Notes: generated by a model not told the origin, from the letters alone. Shown: positions 1 to 9,001, counted from the stretch's first letter. The stretch: 64,000 bases of DNA from an uncultured Microbacterium sp. (GCF_945952435.1 NZ_CAMFHZ010000019.1:1-64000), one strand, 5' to 3'. Program-made: numbers and translations.

Positions 1-50
1 GCGTTTCGTCTCGGGCGCCGGCGGTGTGCTCGCTCAACAGCCGGGATGGA

Positions 51-1481
51 TCAGTCGAGAGCGCTCATCACGTGCTTGATGCGCGTGTAGTCGTCGAACC
101 CGTACTGGGAGAGGTCCTTGCCGTAGCCCGAGTGCTTGAAGCCGCCGTGCGGCATGTCCGAGACGAACGGGATGTGCGTGTTGATCCAGACGCAGCCGAA
201 GTCCAGGTCGCGGGAGAAGCGCAGCGACCGGGCGTGGTCCTTCGTCCAGATCGACGCGGCCAGGGCGAAGGGCACGCCGTTCGCGAAGGCCAGGGCTTCG
301 TCGTCGTCCTCGAACGACTGCACGGTGAGGACGGGGCCGAAGATCTCGCTCTGCACGGCCTCGTCGTCCTGTCGCATCCCGGAGACGATGGTGGGCTCGA
401 AGAAGAATCCCGTGTCGCCCTGGCGCTTCCCGCCCGTCTCGACCACCGCGTGATCCGGGAGCCGGTCGACGAAGCCCTGCACCTGCGCGAGCTGCGCCGC
501 GCTGGACAGGGGGCCGAAGAAGACGCCGTCCTCGTGGGGGCCTCCGGTGCGCGCATGGGTGCGGGTGCGCTCCACGAGGGCCGCGACGAGCTCATCGTGC
601 ACCGAGGAGTGCACGATGACGCGGGTCGCCGCCGTGCAGTCCTGGCCGGCGTTGAAGAACGCGCCGGTGACGATGCCCTCCGCCGCCTTCTCGATCGACG
701 CATCGGGGAAGACGATCGCCGGGGCCTTCCCCCCGAGCTCGAGATGCACGCGCTTGACGTCGGCGGCGGCGGCCTCCGCGACGGCCATGCCTGCGCGGAC
801 CGATCCGGTGATCGCCACCATCTGAGCGGTGGGGTGCGCGACGAGTGCCGCGCCGGTCTCACGATCGCCGAGCACGACGTTCAGGGTGCCGGCCGGGGTG
901 TGCTCCGCGACGATCTCGGCCAGCAGCAGCGTCGTCAGGGGGGTGGCCTCGGCAGGCTTCAGCACGACGGTGTTGCCCGCGGCCAGGGCGGGCGCGATCT
1001 TCCACACGGCCATGTTCAACGGGTAGTTCCAGGGAGTCACCTGGCCGATCACGCCGATCGGCTCCCGCCGGACGTAGGAGGTGTGCCCCGGCAGGTACTC
1101 TCCGGCGGCACGGCCCTCGAGGCTGCGTGCCGCGCCGGCGAAGAAGCGCAACTGGTCGATCGACTGCTCGATCTCGTCCGCGACGAGCGTCGCGCGCGGC
1201 TTGCCGGTGTCATGCGACTCGAGGTCCGCGAACTCCTCCGCACGCGCGGCCATCTCCTCGGCGATCCGGAAGAGCGCGAGTTGACGCTCCGCGGGGGTCT
1301 TCTCGCGCCACTGCGGGAAGGCGGCGGCCGCGGCGGCGTAGGCGGCATCGACGTCGGCCTCGTCCGAGACGGGAGCCTGGCCGTAGATCTCCTCGGTCGC
1401 CGGGTCGACGAGGTCCATGCGCCCCTCGCCGTGGGCGGGGACGGATCGGCCCCCGATGAAGTTCTGGAGCAGGTTCGTCAT
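51..1481 (-). CDS. patD: gamma-aminobutyraldehyde dehydrogenase (ALDH family)
   Basis: A 476-residue aldehyde dehydrogenase that would oxidise 4-aminobutanal, the aldehyde left after putrescine deamination or oxidation, to GABA with NAD in the cytosol. Visible motifs are WNYP at 151-154, LELGGKAP, and FNAGQDC, whose Cys282 is the expected nucleophile. The C-terminal run NTHIPFVSDMPHGG resembles E. coli PatD/YdcW closely. An in-frame codon 14 residues further up exists. I start at 1481 because TATTCT (1488-1493) lies exactly 6 nt upstream, a leaderless arrangement, and no Shine-Dalgarno is present. It is divergent from an Lrp-type regulator and near an amine-oxidase-like flavoprotein, which fits polyamine use. 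Another amino-aldehyde substrate is the main alternative. Confidence 0.85.
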   Translation of the reverse strand: MTNLLQNFIGGRSVPAHGEGRMDLVDPATEEIYGQAPVSDEADVDAAYAAAAAAFPQWREKTPAERQLALFRIAEEMAARAEEFADLESHDTGKPRATLVADEIEQSIDQLRFFAGAARSLEGRAAGEYLPGHTSYVRREPIGVIGQVTPWNYPLNMAVWKIAPALAAGNTVVLKPAEATPLTTLLLAEIVAEHTPAGTLNVVLGDRETGAALVAHPTAQMVAITGSVRAGMAVAEAAAADVKRVHLELGGKAPAIVFPDASIEKAAEGIVTGAFFNAGQDCTAATRVIVHSSVHDELVAALVERTRTHARTGGPHEDGVFFGPLSSAAQLAQVQGFVDRLPDHAVVETGGKRQGDTGFFFEPTIVSGMRQDDEAVQSEIFGPVLTVQSFEDDDEALAFANGVPFALAASIWTKDHARSLRFSRDLDFGCVWINTHIPFVSDMPHGGFKHSGYGKDLSQYGFDDYTRIKHVMSALD

Positions 1482-1580
1482 GTCGACAGAATAGAGGAGG
1501 AACAACGAAATCGGAAGAATCACGAATTGAAATCTGCGGAATCAGTTGCATTCGACAGTCACAAATGTCAAGATCGACAT

Positions 1581-2048
1581 ATGAGTGATAAGCCCAAAGC
1601 GCCGGTGCTGGACGACGTCTCCAAGCGGATCATCGAACTGCTGCAGGAGGACGGCCGTCGACCGTACGCCGAGATCGGGCGGGCGGTCGGGCTCAGCGAG
1701 GCCGCGGTCCGTCAACGGGTGCAGCGGCTGACCGACAGCGGCGTCGTGCAGATCGTCGCCGTGACCGACCCGCGCCAGCTCGGCTTCTCGTCCATGGCGA
1801 TGCTCGGGATCCGCGTCGACGGGGATCCGCGGGTCGCGGCCGAGGCCATCGCGAATATTCCGGAGATCGCATATGTCAACGTGACGCTGGGATCCTTCGA
1901 CATCCTCGCCGAGGCGATCTGCGAGAGCGACGAGGACCTCCTCGCCCTCATCGCAACGAAGATCCGCACGATCGAGGGCATCAGCCACACCGAGACCTTC
2001 CTCTACGCCGGCCTGCACAAGGACCTCTACAACTGGGGGACGCGCTGA
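1581..2048 (+). CDS. Lrp/AsnC family transcriptional regulator
   Basis: A 155-residue regulator with an N-terminal AsnC helix-turn-helix (about residues 15-60, containing YAEIGRAVGLSEAAVRQRV) and a C-terminal RAM/AsnC ligand domain (about 70-150, with GSFDILAE). Such proteins form octamers that sense amino acids or related effectors. The start at 1581 has CAAGAT (1569-1574) six nt upstream, as for a leaderless gene. The 99-bp gap to the divergent aldehyde dehydrogenase gene makes that gene the likely target, together with the oxidase downstream at 2124. The effector is not readable; polyamine, GABA or an amino acid is inferred from context. Confidence 0.88.
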   Translation: MSDKPKAPVLDDVSKRIIELLQEDGRRPYAEIGRAVGLSEAAVRQRVQRLTDSGVVQIVAVTDPRQLGFSSMAMLGIRVDGDPRVAAEAIANIPEIAYVNVTLGSFDILAEAICESDEDLLALIATKIRTIEGISHTETFLYAGLHKDLYNWGTR

Positions 2049-2123
2049 TCCGCTGAGGATCCCGCCCGCCCGAACGAGGAACCGGAACAAGGAATCCGAC
2101 CGAGGAACCAAGGGACAGAGAAC

Positions 2124-3518
2124 ATGGGAACGACCGTCTTCGAACGACACCTGCCGAGCGCGGCGGTCATCGAGCGCTCCCTTCAGTCGACCGTGCCGGA
2201 GGCCTTCTGGCTCGATGACGTCACGCGCACCGCGTATCCGACGCTGCGCGGCGAGATCCGCGCCGACCTCGCGATCGTCGGCGGAGGTTACGCGGGTCTG
2301 TGGACGGCGATCAGGGCGAAGGAGCGCGACCCGCAGCGCAGCGTCGTCGTGCTCGAGGCCAACCGCGTGGGCTGGGCCGCCTCCGGGCGCAACGGCGGCT
2401 TCTGCGAGGCGAGCCTGACGCATGGCGAGGAGAACGGCGAGAACCGCTGGCCCGAGGAGATGCCAGAGCTCGCCCGGCTCGGCCTGGAGAACCTCGACGG
2501 GATCGAGCAGACGGTCGCCCGTTACGGCATGGACGTCGACTGGGAGCGCACCGGACAGCTCGCGGTCGCGGTCGAGCCGCACCAGATCGCCTGGATGGAG
2601 GGCGACGACTTCCTCGACGAGACCGCCGTGCGCGCCGAGATCCACTCCCCGACCTACCTCGCCGGATCTTGGGACCGCCGGGGGTGCGCGATGGTGCACC
2701 CCGCCAAGCTCGCGTTCGAGCTCGCGCGCGTCGCGACCGAGCTGGGCGTGCGGATCTTCGAGCGCACCAGGGTCACGCGCCTGCACGGCTCCGGGAGGCA
2801 GACGCTGATGGCGGAGCGAGGATCCGTCCTCGCCGATCACGTCGCCCTCGCCACGAACGTCTTCCCCTCCCTTCTCAGACGCAACCGGCTGATGACCGTG
2901 CCCGTGTACGACTACGCGCTGATGACCGAGCCGCTGACCGCAGAGCAGCGTGAGGCGATCGGATGGGAGCACCGCCAGGGTCTCGCCGACAGCGCCAATC
3001 AGTTCCACTACTACCGGCTGAGCGCGGACGACCGGATCCTCTTCGGCGGCTACGACGCGGTCTACCACTTCGGCGGCAAGGTGCGTCCGGAGTACGAGGA
3101 GCGTCCCGAGAGCTTCCGCCGGCTCGCCTCGCACTTCTTCACGACCTTCCCCCAGCTGGAGGGCCTGCGGTTCACGCACCGCTGGGCGGGGGCGATCGAC
3201 TCGTGCAGCCGCTTCTGCGCGTTCTTCGGCACGGCCCGCGGCGGAAGGGTCGCCTACGCGACGGGCTTCACCGGTCTGGGAGTGGGGGCGAGTCGCTTCG
3301 CCGCCGACGTCATGCTCGACCGTCTCGCCGGGATCGAGACCGAGCGCACGACGCTGCGGATGGTGCGCGAGCGTCCGATCCCGTTCCCTCCGGAGCCCGC
3401 CGCGTCGATCGGGGTGAACCTCGTCCGCGCCGCGATGGACCGGGCGGATCACTACGAGGGCCGGCGAGGCCCGTTCCTCAAGACGCTCGACGCGCTCGGC
3501 ATGGGCTTCGACTCGTGA
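2124..3518 (+). CDS. FAD-dependent amine oxidase/oxidoreductase, PuuB-like
   Basis: A 464-residue DAO-superfamily flavoprotein. The Rossmann FAD loop GGGYAG is at 53-58, followed by an acidic strand end (VVVLEAN) and GWAASGRNGGF. The second half has FHYYRLSADDRILFGG and TFPQLEGLRFTHRWAG, which match E. coli gamma-glutamylputrescine oxidase PuuB. It probably oxidises a primary or gamma-glutamylated amine to an aldehyde that the dehydrogenase at 51-1481 could take on. No glutamylputrescine synthetase is visible here, so free-amine oxidation or another amine substrate remains possible. A purine-rich GGGACAGAG sits upstream. The stop overlaps the next gene's GTG, indicating coupled translation. 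Confidence 0.8.
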   Translation: MGTTVFERHLPSAAVIERSLQSTVPEAFWLDDVTRTAYPTLRGEIRADLAIVGGGYAGLWTAIRAKERDPQRSVVVLEANRVGWAASGRNGGFCEASLTHGEENGENRWPEEMPELARLGLENLDGIEQTVARYGMDVDWERTGQLAVAVEPHQIAWMEGDDFLDETAVRAEIHSPTYLAGSWDRRGCAMVHPAKLAFELARVATELGVRIFERTRVTRLHGSGRQTLMAERGSVLADHVALATNVFPSLLRRNRLMTVPVYDYALMTEPLTAEQREAIGWEHRQGLADSANQFHYYRLSADDRILFGGYDAVYHFGGKVRPEYEERPESFRRLASHFFTTFPQLEGLRFTHRWAGAIDSCSRFCAFFGTARGGRVAYATGFTGLGVGASRFAADVMLDRLAGIETERTTLRMVRERPIPFPPEPAASIGVNLVRAAMDRADHYEGRRGPFLKTLDALGMGFDS

Positions 3519-3859
3519 CGACGCTCCCCGCACCCGGGACCGCGATGACCGATCCCGCCCTCACGCACGAGCAGGTGCCCCTCTCCGACGTCGTCGCCGG
3601 AGCTCCGACCACGGCGAGCGCGGTGCTCGACGACACGGGCGACCGTGAGATCGGCGTCTGGGAGATGACGCCGGGCACGGCCACCGACACCGAGACCGAC
3701 GAACTGTTCGTCGTGCTCTCCGGCCGTGCCACGATCGCGTTCGCGGATCCGTCGCTCGACGACCTGACCGTGGGCCCGGGATCCGTCGTCCGTCTCGCGG
3801 AGGGCATGCGCACGACCTGGACCGTCACGGAGACGCTGCGCAAGGTCAACATCGCCTGA
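3515..3859 (+). CDS. small cupin-domain protein
   Basis: A single-domain cupin of 114 residues. GVWEMTPGTATD followed by DELFVVLSGRATI forms the first cupin box, and LTVGPGSVVRLAEGM leads into the second. I start at GTG 3515 because it overlaps the oxidase stop (GTGA), implying translational coupling. An ATG at 3545 gives a product 10 residues shorter and is a fair alternative. Cupins of this EutQ-like type often accompany PuuB-like oxidases. Its role, enzyme or binding protein, cannot be read from the sequence, and few metal-ligand histidines are present, so classical dioxygenase activity is doubtful. Confidence 0.78.
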   Translation: MTTLPAPGTAMTDPALTHEQVPLSDVVAGAPTTASAVLDDTGDREIGVWEMTPGTATDTETDELFVVLSGRATIAFADPSLDDLTVGPGSVVRLAEGMRTTWTVTETLRKVNIA

Positions 3860-3918
3860 TCGGCGCGTCTCGCCGGTGCCGCTCGACGACCTCGGACTCC
3901 TCACTCAGCGGGCGTAAC

Positions 3919-5544
3919 TCAGCGCGCGTGTGCGAGGAGCGCGAGGTGCAGCGCGGAGAGGGTCTCGCCGTCGTCGAGGTCGGCCTGCAGCAGATCAGCG
4001 ATGAGCGCCAGCCGCTGGTAGAACACGGAGCGGGACAGGTGCGAGGCCGCGGCCGCCGCGGTGCGATTGCCCGGGTGGGAGACGACGGCGCTCAGCACGC
4101 GCAGCAGATCTCCGCCGGTCGCGTCGTCATGGCGGATCAGAGGTGCGAGCAGCCGCGCGCTGTGCTCCTGCAGTCGGTGGTCGCCGCGGAGCTCGGCGGC
4201 GAGGCGCGCGAGCGGTCGATCCGCCACCCGCAGCAGACCCTCCGACCCGGCCTGTCGGGCGAGCCGACGGACGACCGGCAGCGCGGAGAGCAGCTCCGCC
4301 ATCGACAGCGCGGGATCGCTCAGCGCACCGGTGCCGAACGCCGCGATGAGCTCGGCCGGGGGAGCCGTCGGCGAGACGGATCCGGCGGGGATCGACAGGA
4401 GCAGGATCCGCTCGGGCCCCGCCGATCCCCCGAGCAGGCGCACGTCTGTGACGGCGAGGCGATCCGGATCCGAGACGATCCGCCCGCCCGGCGACGATTC
4501 GCGGACCCGGAGAGGGAACTCGGGTGCCGATCGTCGCGGCGTGTGCGGATCGTCCCGCTCCTGCGCCCCCGGTGCGGACGGGGAAGCGGGCGAGGTGGAC
4601 ACGGCGGCGTACAGCGTGCGGCCCCGCACGGGGAACCCGGCCGACTCGAGCCGGGCCTCGATGTCGGCCGGAGTGACGTACTGCTCGCCCAGCAGCGCGG
4701 CGAGCAGGGTGTCGGCACGCAGCCGCGCCCACGCGCCCTCGCCGTCGGCCAGGCGGGACAGAGCGAGGGCGGTCGCGGCCTGTTCCAGCACCGTGGCCCG
4801 CCCGGCCGGATGCGGCGGACCCGGCAGCGCCACGAGCTCGCCCCACCGCGTGCCCCGGGCGGCGACTGGGACTCTGGTCCAGTCCGCGGGCAGGCGCCGT
4901 GAGCGCTCGGTCCAGCCGCCCAGCGCATCGGCCTCGGCGAGGTCGAACGTGTCGGCGACGATCGTCTCGTGGGCCAGGTCCTCCAGGACCACCGGCGCCT
5001 TGAGGGCGCGTGCGGTCTCCCGGATGACGACCTCGACGGGCGCTCCGCGCAGGCTGAGCCCGGTGAACAGCTGGTGCAGCCGCTGTCGCTCCTGCAGCGC
5101 CTCCACCTGCCCTGCGATGATCCGGCGGTGCACCTCCTCGGTGACCGTCACGAACTTCACCTCGTGTTCGAGGGTCACGAGCGCGAGGTCGCGGTCCCGG
5201 CACGCGGAGACCAGCGCGGGGGGCACGACGGCGAAGCGCGTGCCCAGCTCGAGCACGATGCCGGAAAGCCCGGCGTCGGCGAGCTGCGCCACGAGACGCG
5301 CGAGGGATCCGGAGTCCCCCGCCCAGCCGGCGCCCGTCGTGAGCAGCAGCTCGCCGCCGTCGAGCAGGCCCGGCACGCGATTGCTGTCCGACACGTGCAC
5401 CCAGCGCACCGGCACGTCGACCGATCCGGCGAGCACCTCCGGTACGCCCGCTTGCAACGATGCGACGCCGAGGACGTCCGCGACCGTCGGCAGGCCAGGG
5501 TCCGCACCGTCCGGACGATCTGTTCGATCGCCTGCGAAGTCCAT
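3919..5544 (-). CDS. PucR family transcriptional regulator
   Basis: A PucR-type regulator of about 541 residues. The N-terminal purine-catabolism PucR domain begins around LPTVADVLGVASL and includes WVHVSD and GELLLTTGAGW. The C-terminal PucR helix-turn-helix contains HPGNRTAAAAASHLSRSVFYQRLALI. The family activates nitrogen-compound catabolism (purines, GABA, proline). It is divergent from the mmsA-like dehydrogenase and aminotransferase genes, its probable targets. The start is uncertain: an ATG at 5610 and a GTG at 5559 are also in frame. I prefer 5544 because the conserved domain begins shortly after it and the extra N-terminus looks unstructured. Confidence 0.82.
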   Translation of the reverse strand: MDFAGDRTDRPDGADPGLPTVADVLGVASLQAGVPEVLAGSVDVPVRWVHVSDSNRVPGLLDGGELLLTTGAGWAGDSGSLARLVAQLADAGLSGIVLELGTRFAVVPPALVSACRDRDLALVTLEHEVKFVTVTEEVHRRIIAGQVEALQERQRLHQLFTGLSLRGAPVEVVIRETARALKAPVVLEDLAHETIVADTFDLAEADALGGWTERSRRLPADWTRVPVAARGTRWGELVALPGPPHPAGRATVLEQAATALALSRLADGEGAWARLRADTLLAALLGEQYVTPADIEARLESAGFPVRGRTLYAAVSTSPASPSAPGAQERDDPHTPRRSAPEFPLRVRESSPGGRIVSDPDRLAVTDVRLLGGSAGPERILLLSIPAGSVSPTAPPAELIAAFGTGALSDPALSMAELLSALPVVRRLARQAGSEGLLRVADRPLARLAAELRGDHRLQEHSARLLAPLIRHDDATGGDLLRVLSAVVSHPGNRTAAAAASHLSRSVFYQRLALIADLLQADLDDGETLSALHLALLAHAR

Positions 5545-5628
5545 ACGATCTGGGAGCACGGATCCATCCTGCGTGTTGCGAGCATGGGAGCACAAGCTCG
5601 CGGACACCATCGATCAGAGTGTCCGGAC
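5509..5628. promoter_or_regulatory. divergent control region with paired GTCCGGAC palindromes
   Basis: The 8-bp palindrome GTCCGGAC occurs at 5509-5516 and again at 5621-5628. The two copies flank the region between pucR and the mmsA-like gene; the first lies inside the pucR N-terminus. A direct repeat of GGGAGCAC also lies here (5553-5560 and 5586-5593). This is a candidate binding region for the PucR regulator. Both elements are short and in GC-rich DNA, so chance is a real possibility. Confidence 0.3.
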
Positions 5629-5649
5629 CCGACTCCGAGGAGCATCACC

Positions 5650-7134
5650 GTGAGCGTGATCCGTCACTTCATCAACGGCGCAGACACCGGCGCGACCGTC
5701 CGTACCGGGCCGGTCTACAACCCCGCCACGGGGGAGGCGCATCGCACGGTCGCGTTCGCGAGCGTCGAGGAGGTGGAGCAGGCGATCGACGCCGCCAAGG
5801 CCGCCGGAGCCGCCTGGCGCGCAACCAGCCTCATCAAGCGCGCCGACGTGTTCTTCCGGCTGCGTCAGATCCTCGCCGAGCGCACGCCCGAGCTCGCCGC
5901 CATCGTCACGAGCGAGCACGGCAAGGTCCTCTCCGACGCCGCCGGCGAGGTCTCGCGCGGCATCGAGAACGTCGAGTTCGCCGCAGGTCTCGTGCACCTG
6001 CTCAAGGGCGAGCACGCCGAACAGGTCGCGCGCGGCGTCGACGTGCACTCGGTCAAGCAGCCGGTCGGCGTCGTCGCGTGCATCACCCCGTTCAACTTCC
6101 CGGTGATGGTGCCGCTGTGGATGGTCGCCTCGGCGATCGCGTGCGGCAACACGGTGGTGCTCAAGCCGAGCGAGAAGGATCCGTCCGCGGCGATCTGGCT
6201 CGCCAAGGCGTTCCAGGAGGCGGGGCTCCCCGACGGCGTGCTCAACGTCGTCAACGGGGACAAGGTCGCGGTCGACACCCTGCTCGACGCGCCCGACGTC
6301 AAGGCCGTGAGCTTCGTCGGATCCACTCCCATCGCGAAGTCGATCTACGAGCGCGCCTCGGCCAACGGCAAGCGCGTGCAGGCCCTCGGCGGCGCCAAGA
6401 ACCACATGGTCGTCATGCCCGACGCCGACGTCGACGGCGCGGCGGCTGCCGCCGTCTCCGCCGCGTACGGTTCGGCGGGCGAGCGCTGCATGGCGGTGTC
6501 CGTGCTGGTCGCCGTGGGCGACGTCGCGGATCCGCTCATCGCGTCGATCACCGAGAAGGTCGCGGACCTGCGGATCGGGGACGGCACCGACGCCGCGAGC
6601 GAGATGGGCCCGCTCATCACGCGCGAGCACCGCGACCGCGTGGAGGGATACGTGCACGGCGCCGAGGCCGAGGGCGCGACGGTCCTGATCGACGGCACCG
6701 CGCAGACGTTCGCCGGCGACGGCTTCTTCACCGGCATCAGCCTCATCGACCACGTGAAGCCCGGCATGAAGCTGTACGAGGACGAGATCTTCGGCCCCGT
6801 GCTCTCGGTGGTGCGCGTGGAGACGTACGCCGAGGCCGTCGAGCTCATCAACGCGCACCAGTTCGGCAACGGGACCGCGATCTTCACCCGCGACGGCGGC
6901 ACCGCCCGTCAGTTCGAGTTCGACATCGAGGTCGGCATGGTCGGCATCAACGTGCCGATCCCCGTTCCGGTCGGTGCGTTCTCCTTCGGCGGCTGGAAGT
7001 CGAGCCTCTTCGGGGACTCGCACATCTACGGCCCGGAGTCGATCCACTTCTACACGCGGTCGAAGGTGGTCACCACGCGCTGGCCCGATCACACCGCCGC
7101 CCAGGTCGACCTGGGCTTCCCCAGCAACCACTGA
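5650..7134 (+). CDS. mmsA: methylmalonate/malonate-semialdehyde dehydrogenase (CoA-acylating)
   Basis: A 494-residue CoA-acylating aldehyde dehydrogenase. It would convert methylmalonate semialdehyde to propionyl-CoA or malonate semialdehyde to acetyl-CoA, with NAD and CoA and loss of CO2. The family-specific active-site segment GSAGERCMAV is present, with Cys280 as nucleophile; also FNFPVMVPLWM, ALGGAKNH and EIFGPVL. GTG at 5650 is chosen because GAGGAG (5637-5642) lies 7 nt upstream. The next gene is a class III aminotransferase 17 nt downstream. The pair matches beta-alanine or beta-aminoisobutyrate breakdown: transamination to the semialdehyde, then oxidation. A role in valine or inositol catabolism is less supported by the neighbours. 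Confidence 0.88.
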   Translation: MSVIRHFINGADTGATVRTGPVYNPATGEAHRTVAFASVEEVEQAIDAAKAAGAAWRATSLIKRADVFFRLRQILAERTPELAAIVTSEHGKVLSDAAGEVSRGIENVEFAAGLVHLLKGEHAEQVARGVDVHSVKQPVGVVACITPFNFPVMVPLWMVASAIACGNTVVLKPSEKDPSAAIWLAKAFQEAGLPDGVLNVVNGDKVAVDTLLDAPDVKAVSFVGSTPIAKSIYERASANGKRVQALGGAKNHMVVMPDADVDGAAAAAVSAAYGSAGERCMAVSVLVAVGDVADPLIASITEKVADLRIGDGTDAASEMGPLITREHRDRVEGYVHGAEAEGATVLIDGTAQTFAGDGFFTGISLIDHVKPGMKLYEDEIFGPVLSVVRVETYAEAVELINAHQFGNGTAIFTRDGGTARQFEFDIEVGMVGINVPIPVPVGAFSFGGWKSSLFGDSHIYGPESIHFYTRSKVVTTRWPDHTAAQVDLGFPSNH

Positions 7135-7151
7135 CGAGGAAGGATCCGATC

Positions 7152-8561
7152 ATGACCACGACCACGGCCACCGAGACCGCTCGGCTGATCGACCGGCACG
7201 GAGAGGCGCACGCCCTGCCGGCGGCCGCCGCCGAGGCGCGGGTGCGCGCCGACGACCGCGCGCACGTCTTCCACTCCTGGAGCGCGCAGGCGCTCATCGA
7301 CCCGGTGCCCGTCGCCGCGGGGGAGGGATCCACGTTCTGGGACTACGAGGGCAACGCGTACCTCGACTTCTCCAGCCAGCTGGTGAACCTCAACCTCGGC
7401 CACCAGCATCCCGACCTCGTCGCCGCGATCCAGCAGCAGGCGGGTCGCCTGGCGACGATCCAGCCGTCGATGGCGAACGACGTGCGCGGCGAGCTCGCCC
7501 GGCTCATCGCCGAGGTCGCTCCCGAAGGCATGGAGAAGGTCTTCTTCACGAACGGCGGTGCCGACGCGAACGAGTACGCCGTGCGCATGGCGCGCAGCGT
7601 GACGGGACGCCGCAAGGTGCTCTCGATGTATCGCAGCTACCACGGGTCCACGGCGACCGCGATCTCGATGACCGGCGATCCACGGCGCTGGGCGAACGAC
7701 ACCGTCGACACCGGCACGGTGCGCTTCTTCGGTCCGTACCTGTACCGCTCCGCGTTCCACTCCGAGACCCTGGAGCAGGAGTCGCAGCGCGCGCTCGAGC
7801 ATCTCGAGCAGACGATCCAGCTCGAGGGTCCGTCGACGATCGCCGCGGTCATCATCGAGACGGTCGTGGGCACCAACGGCGTGCTCGTGCCGCCGCCCGG
7901 CTACCTCCAGGGCGTGCGCGAGCTGTGCGACCGCTACGGCATCGTCTACATCGCCGACGAGGTCATGGTCGGGTTCGGTCGCTTGGGCGAGTGGTTCGGC
8001 GTCGACGCCTTCGACGCGAAGCCCGACCTCATCACCTTCGCGAAGGGCGTGAACTCCGGCTACGTGCCGCTCGGCGGCGTCGTGATCTCCGAGCGGATCG
8101 CCTCGGCGTTCGACACCGTGCCGTTCGCCGGCGGACTCACCTACTCCGGGCACCCGCTGGCCTGCGCGGCGGGCGTCGCGACTTTCGAGGTGTTCCGCCG
8201 CGACGGGATCCTGGAGCGCGTGCGCGACCTGGGCGCGCGGGTCGTCGCGCCCACTCTGGCCGCGTGGGTCGAGAAGCACCCGAGTGTCGGGGAAGTGCGC
8301 GGTCAGGGCCTGTTCTGGGCGGTCGAGCTCGTGCGGTCGAAAGAGTCCCGTGAGCCGCTCGTGCCGTTCAACGCGTCGGGCGCGGACGCGGCCCCTATGG
8401 GCGAGTTCGCCACGGCGGCGAAGAAGGGCGGCGTCTGGCCGTTCGTCCATTTCAACCGCACGCACATCGCGCCGCCGCTCGTGATCACCGAGGACGAGCT
8501 GGTCCGCGGTCTCGCCGCGATCGACGACGCGCTCACCGTGGTGGACCGCTACGCGCACTGA
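7152..8561 (+). CDS. class III aminotransferase, beta-alanine/omega-amino acid type
   Basis: A 469-residue PLP-dependent aminotransferase of fold type I, class III. Diagnostic segments are FFTNGGADANEYAVRMAR, YRSYHGSTATAIS, IADEVMVGFGRLGEWF and FAKGVNSGYVPLGG, in which Lys298 should bind PLP. A purine-rich GAGGAAGGA lies just upstream. It follows the semialdehyde dehydrogenase by 17 nt, so it most likely moves the amino group of beta-alanine, beta-aminoisobutyrate or taurine to a keto acid and passes the semialdehyde to its neighbour. Taurine or a longer omega-amino acid cannot be excluded. Confidence 0.85.
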   Translation: MTTTTATETARLIDRHGEAHALPAAAAEARVRADDRAHVFHSWSAQALIDPVPVAAGEGSTFWDYEGNAYLDFSSQLVNLNLGHQHPDLVAAIQQQAGRLATIQPSMANDVRGELARLIAEVAPEGMEKVFFTNGGADANEYAVRMARSVTGRRKVLSMYRSYHGSTATAISMTGDPRRWANDTVDTGTVRFFGPYLYRSAFHSETLEQESQRALEHLEQTIQLEGPSTIAAVIIETVVGTNGVLVPPPGYLQGVRELCDRYGIVYIADEVMVGFGRLGEWFGVDAFDAKPDLITFAKGVNSGYVPLGGVVISERIASAFDTVPFAGGLTYSGHPLACAAGVATFEVFRRDGILERVRDLGARVVAPTLAAWVEKHPSVGEVRGQGLFWAVELVRSKESREPLVPFNASGADAAPMGEFATAAKKGGVWPFVHFNRTHIAPPLVITEDELVRGLAAIDDALTVVDRYAH

Positions 8562-8617
8562 GCGCCACTGCTGCGGTGAGGACGGCGGGCTGCTCCCGGC
8601 GGTGCGGGCGATGGGTG

Positions 8618-8880
8618 CCTTCGCGCGGTGAATGTGGACCGGCCTTCGCGCGGTGAATGTGGACCGGCCTTCGCGCGGTGAATGTGGTCCGAGGGATTCC
8701 CGTGGTGGGTGTGGACCGGCCTTCGCGTGGTGAGTGTGGTCTTGTCGTTTCGCGGTGAATGGGGCGCGGACTTACGTGGGGTGGGCGCGGTCCGGGCTTT
8801 CGCGTGGTGGGTGTGGTCGTGTCGTACGGCGGTGAACGAGGTTCGGGCTTTCGCGTGGTGAACGTGGTTGCGTCCCGTGT
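8618..8880. repeat. degenerate 25-bp tandem repeat (minisatellite)
   Basis: Three clean consecutive 25-bp units at 8618-8642, 8643-8667 and 8668-8692 share the core CTTCGCGCGGTGAATGTGG. Decaying copies with variable spacing (CTTTCGCGTGGTGGGTGTGG and similar) continue to about 8880. The first two units are identical, so the array still expands or is homogenised there. There are no unique spacers, which rules out a CRISPR array. Confidence 0.85.
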
Positions 8881-8920
8881 GGGCCGTGGTCGTACTCGTG
8901 TGGGCCGTGGTTGTACCCAT

Positions 8921-9001
8921 CCGATATTTCGGATCAATGCCGGTATGTCGGGTTAGATCGGCTGTGTGGGCCGACATGCGTGGGGCGATCCGGAATATCG
9001 G
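8921..9001. repeat. 81-bp nested imperfect palindrome (extragenic)
   Basis: The outer arms CCGATATTTCGGATC (8921-8935) and GATCCGGAATATCGG (8987-9001) are reverse complements at 14 of 15 positions. Inside them ATGTCGG (8945-8951) pairs with CCGACAT (8971-8977). RNA or single-stranded DNA from here could form a long nested hairpin. A second copy of the right half lies at 9120-9182, so this is a repeated element rather than a single terminator. Confidence 0.75.

Noticed and set aside
1482..1523. 14-residue hydrophobic extension of the aldehyde dehydrogenase (a would-be signal)
   Set aside because: The -10-like TATTCT lies within it and PatD enzymes are cytosolic; the internal ATG fits the family's N-terminus.
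5460..8561. Very long plus-strand frame of over 1000 codons
   Set aside because: Its first two thirds are an Arg-rich shadow of the mmsA gene in another frame; only the part from 7152 is a real gene.
8618..8880. Possible CRISPR array
   Set aside because: Units are directly adjacent with no unique spacers, and no cas gene is in the window.
8533..8937. Minus-strand reading frame of about 134 residues with repeated PHSPREG-like motifs
   Set aside because: It is translated from the 25-bp minisatellite; the period is not a multiple of three, composition is Arg/Pro/Thr-rich as expected of antisense GC-rich DNA, and it has no start signal.
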